In this document: piece by piece, positions 12,601 to 22,225 of the stretch
Numbering within the stretch: the stretch's first letter is position 1
Layout of the letters: each line of letters begins with the position of its first letter
NCBI RefSeq assembly: GCF_025370935.1
Contig: NC_133472.1
Location: 18,904,411 to 18,968,410, forward strand
Length of the DNA: 64,000 nucleotides
Reading direction: 5' to 3'
From: Choristoneura fumiferana
Lineage: Eukaryota; Arthropoda; Insecta; Lepidoptera; Tortricidae
Notes under the pieces: model-generated
What the model was told of the DNA's origin: nothing
The model's input: only the letters and a program-made list of their open reading frames with translations
The model's database searches: none
Translations under genes and position numbers: made by a program

Positions 12601-14116
12601 AGGCAACGGATAAACATACATACTTAAATAGTAAGGATACAAACACCCAAGAGTCGAGAATAAACATTGGTATTATTCAAACAAATATCTGCCCGTTAAA
12701 TGATCTAACCCGGGACCTCAAGCTTCGTAGTCAGGCTCTCTAGCCACTTAGCACAGGTAAAATAAGACTAAATAAATAAGATAGTTTGGCGGCAAAACAT
12801 GTACATCAATAAAACTTTGTTTATAACTTTTATCTTGGCACTAGAAATGAGGATCTGCCGAGTCCTACCAAAATTTAGGCGTCTTACGCTCTCCCAAGGG
12901 GTATGAGCAGGGGCCAACGTTTTTTAAAATGCAAATTTTACAAACTAAGCGAGTGAGTTTTTTGCGTTGAATCGAAAGAGACCAGACCCATACTTATAGG
13001 ATTAATCCTTTGCAAGATATGTAGGGTGTCGTTGAAAAAAAAAGAAAAAATCGGTATACTGCGAGTCGGACTCGTACTTGTAGGGGCTCCGTATCTCACT
13101 AGAATGTTTTAGAAACAGATCACTAATAAGTTTTTGTTAAAAAATTCTTATACAAGCTTCTTTTGCTGACTGTACTAAATTTCAGTTGAGTTTCCACCCG
13201 AACAAACAATTATTAAATTCCCACCCTCCCCTGCCCATACCCCCTGGAAGTGAGGTATCATTTTCCATGTATTTTTGTGCGCTGAATCGAATGAGACCAT
13301 ACGCATACTCATAGGATCAATATTTTGCGAGATATGAAGGGTGTTTGTTGAAAACATTGAAATTTTTTTATTTTTATTTTAACTCGACTAATTTTGGGTT
13401 TAAGCAACAATATAGGCTTCTCAGGATCACTGAGAGCAAACAGCGTTACCATCACATCCACATCTTGAGAAACTATTGTTGGTAAGTGATTTTTAGACTG
13501 TTCTATGTTTTGAACAAAAACCCTTCATATCTCTCATTCAGTCAATCAGTAAGTTTTAAGGGCTGGTACAGACGAACAGCATTTGAACTGCAACCTAGCT
13601 GCAAAATGGCAGTTCGAGTGCAGTTTTTCTGCTGCACGGTCGTAACGCAGTTATACTGCAGTTGGAACGACTGCACTGTACCAACTACAATGCCCCTCGC
13701 GCAGTTCTATTGCAGTTTCTTCAACTGCAATACGACTGCGTTACGACCGTGCAGCCAGCTTTCAGTCGGTGTGTGGTTGACAGGACTGCACGGCAACTGT
13801 ACGCGGACTGCACAATCAGTTTGCAGTTTTGATGCAGTTACACCAACTGCAGCAAAACTGCACTCGAACTGCCATTACGCAGCTGGGATACAGTTCAAAT
13901 GCTGTCCATCTATACCGGTCCTAAAGGTATATAGATAGTGAAATGTTTGTTTTTATGCGCGTAGAGATGATCACGCAGCACGTGGCGCGCATGCACGCGG
14001 CGGAGCTGGCCGGCGAGGTGCAGCCGGCGCTGGAGACGGCGCTGGCCATGGTGCTAGAAGACGTCGCCAACAAGTTCCTCAAGCACATGCCCGCGGATGC
14101 AGTCTTCCCCAACTAG
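9628..14116 (+). CDS. Takeout/JHBP-family secreted protein 2 (5 exons, 263 aa)
   Basis: Exons 9628-9754, 10899-11136, 11521-11654, 11739-11879 and 13965-14116 sum to 792 nt, a clean 263-residue ORF with phases 1, 2, 1, 1. A hydrophobic leader (MALLLIKFVLFLFCAACVSG) is a signal peptide. An unusually polar linker of about 24 residues follows before the conserved pair Cys45/Cys55 (CHYSDPAVGAC). The family segment APALAVQPLDPLAVPSI comes next, then beta-rich central exons and a C-terminal helix (ALAMVLEDVANKFLKHMP). Cys169 and Cys195 are further cysteines not shared with genes 1 and 4; they might form a second disulphide. The predicted role is a secreted carrier of a hydrophobic ligand. Exon 2 is extremely GC-rich. 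Intron 4 contains a large composite foldback element that ends about 40 bp before exon 5. Confidence 0.91.
9905..10110. mobile_element. Dispersed lepidopteran repeat
   Basis: The copy runs from 'cgcgctgcttcctcgggaac' to 'ataatattagtatggatt', sharing the 'gacgtgaaagacggacaaac' core with 3440-3756 and 36875-37075. It lies in intron 1 of JHBP gene 2. Confidence 0.65.
10633..10848. repeat. Long inverted repeat before exon 2 of JHBP gene 2
   Basis: The left arm from 10633 includes gacgaacgattttt and ccaactgtttcat. It is mirrored by aaaaatcgttcgtc and atgtgaaacagttgg on the right, closing at atattttc (10848). The arms are about 90 bp. The element ends 50 bp before the exon 2 acceptor. Confidence 0.7.
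12538..12765 (-). mobile_element. tRNA-derived SINE (reverse copy)
   Basis: This is the reverse complement of the SINE at 51505-51775. It runs from the tail ('ccctaatcccaaagtaagca', 'ggcaacggataaacatac') to the tRNA-like head ('cccgggacctcaagcttcgt'). It lies in intron 4 of JHBP gene 2. Confidence 0.75.
13560..13923. repeat. 364-bp composite foldback element rich in CTGCA motifs
   Basis: Imperfect terminal arms of about 75 bp (acagcatttgaactg... and its complement) enclose further inverted pairs, including ctgcacggtcgtaacgcag with its exact 19-nt complement. The whole element is packed with actgca/gcagtt. A 150-codon ORF crosses it but is an artefact of the repeats. It lies in intron 4 of JHBP gene 2, ending about 40 bp before exon 5. 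Confidence 0.85.
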
Positions 14117-14565
14117 ACACACCTGCTCTGAAGACGTCAGTGGCACACTACATGCCATCGTCGTAGGGGAAGCAATGATGCGGGATGATGGGCAGGTGCC
14201 AGTGGAAAATGGGGACCCATTGTGTACAGTATAGTGTGCCAGGACATTAGTTATCATATTGCTAACGTACCTTAAGATCTAATTTATTTTTTATTTATAC
14301 ATTTATTGTAATAGCAATAGCTAGTACTAATATATGCCTTGTTTGATTGTTTAAATAACATTAAAATTTATAATCATTTCACCATGACGTTAATAATTTG
14401 AATGAAGACACTTGGTTACAGCATATTCAATGTTTTGTAACTGGGGTGAACATTCATTAGTCATACAAGCCCACACTAGCTGACCTTGCCTTCATTGACA
14501 TAACAATAACGACACGCTAAATTGACACGGGTCCATTCATAGTTATTATCCATTCCTTTCCCAAT

Positions 14566-14571
14566 AATAAA
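14566..14571 (+). terminator. Candidate poly(A) signal of JHBP gene 2
   Basis: AATAAA lies 450 bp after the stop. A closer variant, ATTAAA, is at 14360-14365; which is used cannot be decided from sequence. Confidence 0.4.
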
Positions 14572-15379
14572 TTCCTACAAATGTGGGTTACTCGTTGCCT
14601 TCTCCGCTTTAAGATAGTGGAGTCGGAGTTGGAATGAGATGTCTATGCTCGGGCAACGCGACATCACGTAACGCGGGATGATGCAACGAGTCGCCCGCGC
14701 CGCGCCGCGCGCCCGTGGCGTTGTTGGCACACTTATTGCGATATAAGTGTAAACAAATAAGAACGACTATTGCATACAGATTACAGATCACACATTTGAC
14801 ATCACGTCGTCTCCACTTTAGTCTTTACAGCCCTCACTTTCATCTCAGGGTACGTATGTACCAGTTAGGCTGAACTGATTTACCTAACCATGATTAAGAT
14901 TATTTATTTTGTGGGTAAGTGAACCTGGTTAAGCAATAAGGGCTATCGCGTATGAATTCGCCGCTATAGAGGCGCTAGTGTAGCGTGAGGTCTCCGAAAT
15001 GTCAAATCTCATAGTTTTTGGGTGAGCTACGCATTTTTATTTATAATTACAATAATGTTGTGAATATTTTGCAATATCTGAAATTAATTATGGCAATTAT
15101 GCGTTACGGGGCAATGACTGTCTGTGTTTTGAGATAGTTTTGTGTTCCGGAAACTTTTGTCCTCCTTTTTTTTCCGAACAAAACGGAGACTATGCAACAC
15201 TGTGGTTGCTCGATATTTTTATGGTACCTACGGTTTTAAGGTGTATTAAATATGATTTTAATCTAAACTTTGTTTTCACGCCCGTAATAACAGACTTTGA
15301 AAGCCATACTTAAAAACCTCACGCAACAGTGCGCCATCTAGTGAGACAAAAAACGATCGCCCTCATTAAAGTATTATAC

Positions 15380-15729
15380 CGGGTGTGGCTTGTAATATGA
15401 ACAAATAATTAAAACATAGATCATACTCCTCAAACTGAACAACATTAGTTCAGCGACTTTTAAAAATATATATTTTTTTATTTTTTTTACTCTTTAAGTT
15501 TATTCGAAGAAGCAATGTAAAGCAAAATGCTTGATGTTTGTAGGGTGACAGGCGACGTCAGTTGGGTTCTAGGATGGCGTAACTACGTTGAAAGCAGTAT
15601 TAAATTAGTATACAAAACAAGTAAAATTCAAAGACTCCATTATGTTTAAAAGTCGCTGAACTAATGTTGTTCGGTTTGACGAGGACGATCTAAGTTTTAA
15701 TTTTTTGCTCGTATTACAGGCCACACCCG
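15380..15729. repeat. Foldback element, about 350 bp (family with 18285-18525)
   Basis: The ends are gggtgtggc and gccacaccc. Long arms include 'aacaacattagttcagcgac' on the left and its imperfect complement on the right. The core contains 'gcgacgtcagttgggttct', which recurs inverted at 18300-18320 in the second copy. Confidence 0.8.
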
Positions 15730-15756
15730 TTATTCGTAATGTTATTTAATTAAATA

Positions 15757-15890
15757 AAACTGGCCAAGAGCGTGTTGGACACGCTCAGGATAGTATTCCG
15801 TAACCATTACGAAAAAATCAAGTAGGTAATATTTTTCTAAGGATTATTCGTATTGGATACGGAATCTTCCAACTTTAGGTAATTGTCCTG
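15757..15890 (+). mobile_element. Fragment of the 'gccaagagcgtg' repeat family
   Basis: Only the first 130 bp or so of the element remain. Longer copies lie at 24872-25500, 30530-31212 (+), 35966-36587 and 37273-37672 (-). Confidence 0.75.
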
Positions 15891-16261
15891 TGACGCCTCT
15901 TAGGAGGGACGAAACGTATTCGTACTTATAACAAGACAACCTCGCCTAAATATCATTTTGGTTCCGGACTAAGTACTTAGTAGATTTACAATTTTTAAAG
16001 ACGTCTGAAATTTTAATTTTGAAACAATACTAAGTTTAAGGTCTTTACAAACACATTCTAAAAAAACTATAATTTATTTAAGTATTTTTGCTCAAGTAGA
16101 CTACCTAAGCCCTAGATAGAGGATACGAGAAAGCTGTTCAATACAGTAAATGACAAAGAGGGTTAGGTATTCCTTGTCACCCTAACAAAGAAGTCAATTT
16201 CAAGCCAAGAAGGCCTTGGTTCTTATCTAATGGATGCTAAATTTTCTATACCTATGTACCT

Positions 16262-16372
16262 ATAGTCCCAATCCGCACTGGGCCCGCGTGGAAACTACTG
16301 CCCAAGCCCTCTCATTCTGAGTGGAGACCTGTGCCCAGCAGTGGGACGTATATAGGCTGGGATAATGTATAG
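16262..16372 (+). mobile_element. LINE/SINE 3'-tail fragment
   Basis: The segment contains gcactgggcccgcgtgga and cagcagtgggacgtatatag, a tail dispersed in many lepidopteran genomes. A reverse copy is at 21112-21200. Confidence 0.6.
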
Positions 16373-16627
16373 TATAGTAAGCGAGTATGCACTCTTACCT
16401 ACATGCATATTGTCGCTGGCTGACTTAATAGACAAATTTAAGATTTTCGCCTAACATCAACACGCATCTGGTAATCGGCATCACGTCAACTCGAGCCATT
16501 CAAAATGCTTTGTATGAAACTCGATAGTATAAGCCTTTCACTATCGAGTTTGCCCTTACACACTGTAAGGCACACTAATCTACCAGAACCGCAAGCAGCA
16601 CGTGGGCAACGCGTCCGCTTTTACGCC

Positions 16628-16775
16628 ATGTTGACACCGCGCTTGCGTTTGGTTGACACAATCCATGCATCGGGTTATCGGGTTGACATCGTGCTTGCGT
16701 TCGGTGGACACCATATTTGCATGGGGTTGACATCGCGCTTGTGTGGGGGGTGACACCGTGCTTGCGCCTCGCCGT
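16628..16775. repeat. Degenerate GC-rich tandem repeat (about 23-28 bp unit)
   Basis: Five or six imperfect copies of a unit like 'gttgacaccgcgcttgcgtt' are visible. Reading frames of 82 and 126 codons overlap it but look like a by-product of the repeat. Confidence 0.65.
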
Positions 16776-17642
16776 CGGCGCGGGGTTGCCGCGTGGACCG
16801 ATGGTGGTTCACTCGCGAGCGCTGATGATATTGATCGACAGCTTCAAACAGATCTACCTCAGCTGCCGTAACATACGTTTTTACCCTTTTGGTAAGATGC
16901 GTAACAATTGGGTATTGGGATTTGAATCCAATTTTGAGTTTAGTTCGATAACATCTCTTGGACCGTCACGCAGGAAAAAAATAAATTTAGTCATTGAACC
17001 GGGTTTAAGATTTCAATTTCTTGACAAACTAAGCTTAAATAACGCTAAATCAAGATTTTTTGCAGCAAGTGGCCGTTATACTATAGTTTACATTTAAATC
17101 TGGAAAATATATATTTTTTAATCTTGTTATTTGGCTAAGAAGTGTTTACGTACTGGCTGGTCAACTCTGGTTCGAGAACTGGTACACATTTTAGCTAGAG
17201 TACTTGTTTGAAGTTGCGTAAAAACATCTACAAAAACACGGAACTGACTGAAGGTTAGTGGAACTTTATCGATGCTCAAGTTATTAATAAGCTTTTCATT
17301 TTTAAGCGAAAAATATTTCTGTCACCTCTCAGAATAACTTCTGTTACAGCAAAACAATGATCGTCTGGTGATACACTTACTTATGATGAAAAATAATGAA
17401 GAAATAGTAATCTTAAAATGAAACACAACCATCTATTACGTAATTACAATGACAAACGTGATGTACCTTTTGTTTCCTAAGAGAGGTGATAGTAGGTAAT
17501 CAAATAATCGTTGTTATAATTTATTATCACCTGATTCAAAGATAAATACTGTGATTCAGAATCACGTTTCCTTTATTATTTATTACTTGAGATCAAAGAA
17601 GTTTATCTATTTTAATTGGAACTATACAGTATCCTTAGTAAA

Positions 17643-20600
17643 ATGTGGAAAATAATATGTCTCCTTAGTGCAGTGAATACAGCTTTTGCTGGTGTAGAGA
17701 AGAACTTTGTTAACTGTAAGGCATAAAAATTACAGAAAAAAATACTGACGAGTTTACTTTCCATGGTATAATAAGTGTGAACATTTAAATAGAATTGTTT
17801 AAGCATTTTGTCCTTATGTTTGGCAGTTGGAGGCTTCGTGTGTCCTCGCGAGGAGAAGGCTCTGGGTCGGTGTCTGCGGGATGCCCTCAACACCTACATA
17901 CCACAATTGGCAACCGGTAAATATGAGACGCAAGCGCAGGGTAGGACGTCCACCAACAAGATGGACGGATGACCTTGTTAAAGCCGCAGGTTTACGGTGG
18001 ATGCAGGCCGCTGCCAACCGAATAAACTGGAGGTCTGTGGGGGAGGCCTATGTCCAACAGTGGACGTCCTACGGCTGAGATGATGATGATGATGATGAAA
18101 TATAAGACGAGATAATTTTATACGAGTATAATCTACTTCTATTGCTAAAATAGGTCTAGGTTAAAGGGAGAGTATCTGCTTATTTACGAATATGCGCTGC
18201 TTTACATGTACACATACAGCGCCTTTTAAAAATAAAGGAGTCTTTAGATTTTCCCTTTTTCATACAAATATAAATACTGTAATCAATGTACCCCATCCTA
18301 GAACCCAACTGACGTCGCCTGTTACGCTATAAACATCAAACATTTTGCTTTACATTGCTGCTTCGAATAAACTTTAAAGTGTAATAAAAATATAAATAAA
18401 TATAATAAAAATATAAATAAATCTAATTAAATATAATTATTTTTAAAATCTCTAAACTACTGTTGTTCAGTTTGACGAGTACGATTTATGTTTTAATTAT
18501 TTGCTCGTGTTACAGGCCACACCCGGTACAGCTAAAATGTTTTAAATGAGGCAATATGTGTTTTTATAGTGACTATTATATTGCAAAGAAATACCTTTAT
18601 CTTTTGTCGCGTGTTTAAGTACTAAATTTTTTGCATTTGAAATTATTTTAATGTGTTTGAGAATTATCTCTGGTGTCGCTGTTATGTAATGGATAATATT
18701 TATAATTTTGTCTAAGTTATGTGGTGAAACTGGCCCTTAGCCTTTTGTATTAGTTGTATTTTCATATTTACTTCACAACTAGCTACAACTTAATCAAACT
18801 GGCTCATAAAAAGTAACGTCCAACATTCAGGTGTTGCGGAGTACGGCGTGCCGCCGTGCGAGCCGCTGCTCATCCCGGCGCTGTCCGTGCATCAGACAGC
18901 CGGGCCCTTCGCTGTCACCTCCTCCTACACGGACGTCACCGTGCAGGGCCCCTCCACTATGCGCGTTAAGGATGTCACGTAAGTCAAAATGCGGCATCTT
19001 TGCTACCTAATCCACGTATTACTTTAATGTTGATGTAAAGTTAGCCAAGTAAAGTGAAAGACTTGAGTTTCTATGCATATTTTGAGAGAGAGAGTTTTGA
19101 GAGCGAAAAAAATGACGATCAGCTTAGTTTTTCCTGATCAATGCTGCATATACATGCCCGCTATCTATCGAGATAGATGTTCCTTTGCTACGAAGCTACA
19201 TATCAACAAGCGAACTAAATGGTTGTACCCGTAAGCCTATTATTTTAGAATGTGGCTCTACAATTTATATTTCAATGTTTAAGTTGATATTACTATGATT
19301 TTTTTTGCGACTCACTATGGATACCTGGCAAAGAAAATCGTTATGACGCTTTACATGAGAACAGTACAGCCAAAATATTTTCGCTTTGACCTGATAGATT
19401 AACCACGAAGCAATTTATAAACGTTTCAGGGTGGACTCGGAACAGCAAGAGATCGTGTCCAAGCTGTACATTCCTGAACTGAAGATGAAAGGCAACTACA
19501 AGCTGTCAGGACAACTATTGATGCTACCCATTGAAGGAGAGGGACATTTCTCGGGGAAGTACGGTATGATAAAATCATAAATATTTTTTACAAAGAAACG
19601 ACCCAAATGTTGCATGGAAGTTAAACGAACTAAAATCGAACAAATAGGTTGTAATTGATATACTTTCGACTTCGATTAATTTGCTTTTGATTTGCAATGG
19701 ATCCAAAATCCGACTTTGCTCAAAGAATTAGTTCGCTAAAGTGGCGTTGGGCTGGCCACGTCTTTCGTAGGACCGATGAACGGTGGAACAGACGAGTCCT
19801 CGAATGGAGACCACGGCCGGGAAAACGTACTACTGTAGGCTGATGATGATGATGATGATAGATCCAAAATGTGAACTTAACGCTTACGTAATGCTTTATG
19901 CTATCTTCCTTTATTTTTTTTATATAAAAAAAAACCAGTAGAATACCTGGGACAAGTGCACAAGTGTGTCGGTGGTCCCTACGAGTATGTTCAATGGTCT
20001 TTAATTATTTAAGGTTCAATGCATGTCGCGTAAAAACAAGATGCGCTGCAGAGGTTGTATAAGCGGTGCCGTTACAACTGTTATAATAGTGTTTTTTTTT
20101 CGGAGTTGAGCCGCGTTAATGGCCAAAGATACTAAACTAATTCCTTGCTTTTGCTTACTTGTTTTTAGTTTTTTAATTTTGTATGAGGTGCTTTATGGGA
20201 GATGTGGGCATGCAGCCGAGAATAATCCATAATGGAGGACTGGGAAGGGGGCCCAGATAGCGCCGGACTATCACAGGCTGAATTACCCGGTTGCACGTCA
20301 ACAACTCCCTGGAACTTGTTATAATAGTGTTGAATACGTATAGTTTAGAGGTGTGTCGTCTGCAGGCGACATCGACGCGGTGGTGACGATAACGCTGGGG
20401 CGCGCGGCGCGGCCCAGCGGCCCCGACGCGCTCACCTGCGAGGCGCTGGACGTCAAGTTCCACATCGGCCACGCCGCGCTCCAGCTCGACAACCTCTTCG
20501 GCGGTGACGGCGAGTTAGGTGACTTAATCAACTTATCTTAAATACTTTCTACTAATAACTATAATACGAAAGTTTGCGTGCGCTCACACGAGCGCGTGCG

Positions 20601-21392
20601 AGAGATTTGGCTGAAATTTGGTATGCAGATAACTGGACGTCTGGAACAACACATAAGCAACTTTTTAACCCGATATTTCCACGGGATCAGGATAAAATGG
20701 AAAAATTTCAATCGCTGCGATTATGATGATGGGAGTCATGAAATTTGGTGCAGGTTATGTAACGTCCTTAAATGAACTCCACGATTAATTTTTGGGAATC
20801 CCCACGGCATTTTTTGCAAAATGCTGACACTTTAATTTAACTACTAGACCTAATCATTAGTGCGTGCGAAGCCGTGGATAAAGCCTTGTTGTAATATAAA
20901 AGTGTAATGTGACTGATTGACTGACAGCCAGACAACGCTGAGCCTAAACCACTTAAGCTAAACAGCGTATTCCTTCAGGACTATAAAACTGCACCAAGAA
21001 GGAATTATTCGATCCAATATTTTTTGATAGGTAATGTAAGTGAGAGATAAGTTGAGTAGGTACATTAGGAAGGTTTTTGTTTAAATATATATACCTATAA
21101 TCAACGGCGTCATCATCATCCCGGCCTATATACGTCCAACTGCAGAGCACAGGCCTCTTCTCAGAATGATAGGGCTTGGGCCGTAGCGAGCTGAGTGATT
21201 GTGCTATCGCATCGTAGTGATGTGACGTCTCTGGCAGGTAACGCAATGAACAAGTTCCTGAACGAGAACTGGCAGAAGCTGTCAGATGAACTGCAGGCGC
21301 CGTTGGAGGAGGCACTGCGGGAGTTCCTGAAGCCGCTCGCCGACCACGCCTTCGGCATGCTGCGGGCCGACGACGTGCTCGGCGGACCCTGA
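17643..21392 (+). CDS. Takeout/JHBP-family secreted protein 3 (6 exons, 250 aa)
   Basis: Exons 17643-17715, 17827-17916, 18831-18978, 19430-19563, 20366-20518 and 21238-21392 sum to 753 nt, a 250-residue ORF ending TGA. Phases are 1, 1, 2, 1, 1. The signal peptide is MWKIICLLSAVNTAFA. The conserved pair is Cys30/Cys40 (CPREEKALGRC). Further cysteines are Cys64 and Cys173, possibly a second disulphide. The late motif LQLDNLFGGDGELGNAMNKF is highly typical of JHBP/takeout proteins. Exons 2 and 3 together (90+148=238 nt) equal the single second exon of gene 2, so this gene has one extra intron, after QLATG. An RTE-like LINE tail begins within about 10 bp of that donor. The predicted role is a secreted lipid-ligand carrier; ligand unknown. 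Confidence 0.9.
17923..18098 (+). mobile_element. RTE-like LINE 3' end in the extra intron of JHBP gene 3
   Basis: It encodes the pol C-terminus RVGRPPTRWTDDLVKAAG ... GEAYVQQWTSYG followed by stop and a (gat)n tail. The same protein tail is at 59719-60057 (-). It begins immediately after the exon 2 donor at 17917. Confidence 0.85.
18285..18525. repeat. Second copy of the 15380-15729 foldback family
   Basis: It shares 'agaacccaactgacgtcgcc' (inverted relative to the first copy), 'gttcagtttgacgagtacga' and the terminal ggccacacccgg. It lies in the extra intron of JHBP gene 3. Confidence 0.75.
19690..19860 (+). mobile_element. RTE-like LINE 3' fragment
   Basis: Translated pieces are SLKWRWAGHVFRRTDERWNR and RVLEWRPRPGKRT, then a (gat)n tail. 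It is internally deleted relative to the - strand copy at 59694-60570. It lies in intron 4 of JHBP gene 3. Confidence 0.8.
21112..21200 (-). mobile_element. LINE/SINE tail before exon 6 of JHBP gene 3
   Basis: This is a reverse copy of the tail at 16262-16372, starting at (cat)n and including 'ggcctcttctcagaatgata'. It lies about 40 bp upstream of the exon 6 acceptor. Confidence 0.6.
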
Positions 21393-21662
21393 ACCGGCCC
21401 TGTATTTTAACTTAGGGTGTCACCAAAATGCAATCTTTATGCCGATGATATGATAAGTTAATTTGAATTATACAAGTGTGTAGTTAAATAGCTATTTAAA
21501 AGTACCTATATCATATGCGAAAAATGCCGTTTATGTGACTTTATTATACGACTGATCGTTTTTAAATAAGTAAGTATTTATTGAGTTTTTACTAAAATTA
21601 ATTTGATGGCTCAGTCCTTATGTGTTTTATTCTAAAGGTGTAAATATGTTACTCCAAGATGA

Positions 21663-21668
21663 AATAAA
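21663..21668 (+). terminator. Poly(A) signal of JHBP gene 3
   Basis: AATAAA lies 270 bp after the TGA at 21392. Confidence 0.6.
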
Positions 21669-21696
21669 CCAAAAACAATGTAACTCTTTAATAAAT

Positions 21697-21702
21697 TTTA
21701 TT
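21697..21702 (-). terminator. Candidate poly(A) signal of JHBP gene 4
   Basis: TTTATT on the + strand is AATAAA on the - strand, about 525 bp beyond the stop. I found no nearer AATAAA on that strand. Confidence 0.5.
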
Positions 21703-22225
21703 AAGATCTAGGATATAATTGCTATTTATACGTACTTACAAAACTAATTTAAGTGCTCACTGGGTAACTTGAATAAATAAACCTTAAAAATATAAGTATG
21801 CCCAAAACATGGCTAGGTATCACGTTAACAGGGTTAGCAAGTGCTGTTAACCAGTCATCATCATATGTAATACAAAATGTTTGTATACATAATAAGAAAC
21901 AGTTTACTTATAATGGAGAGTGACATATAGATCCGCTTAGTGAGACTCTCTTTAGAAACAGACTTGTTCAGCCGTAGGACGCTTTTTTACGGAGACAAGT
22001 AGTTTATCTTTGGACATCTACAAATACTAAAAAAATAAGTGAAAATATCACTTTAAATATCAGCCACAATTTATAGAAACGTCGACTTCTTCCTATTACA
22101 TTACATTATAATAATGAATCCAGCATCTATAAATAAGTCCCAACTTCTAACCGCAACATTTGAACTTTGAAACCGCACCGTCCACTCTGTAGTATTCTGT
22201 TCGTTAAAAGGAACTACTGGTGGTT

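Larger units (their letters stand above)
14117..17642. other. Intergenic region between JHBP genes 2 and 3
   Basis: Candidate poly(A) signals for gene 2 are ATTAAA at 14360 and AATAAA at 14566. The rest holds a small CpG-rich patch (14690-14725), a large foldback element (15380-15729), a fragment of the 'gccaagagcgtg' family (15757-15890), a LINE tail (16262-16372), a 12-bp stem hairpin (16517-16551) and a degenerate GC-rich tandem repeat (16628-16775). No gene was recognised. Confidence 0.6.
21393..22225. other. Convergent 3' region of JHBP genes 3 and 4
   Basis: The 833 bp between the two stop codons hold both 3'UTRs. A + strand AATAAA (21663-21668) and a - strand AATAAA (21697-21702) are only 29 bp apart. 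No other gene was seen. Confidence 0.6.

Noticed and set aside
13486..13938. 150-codon + strand ORF, cysteine-rich in appearance
   Set aside because: It lies entirely in the CTGCA-rich foldback element; the cysteines come from repeated tgc/tgt words.
16505..17097. Overlapping ORFs of 82 and 126 codons
   Set aside because: They cross a degenerate GC-rich tandem repeat and have no family motif, signal peptide or splice context.
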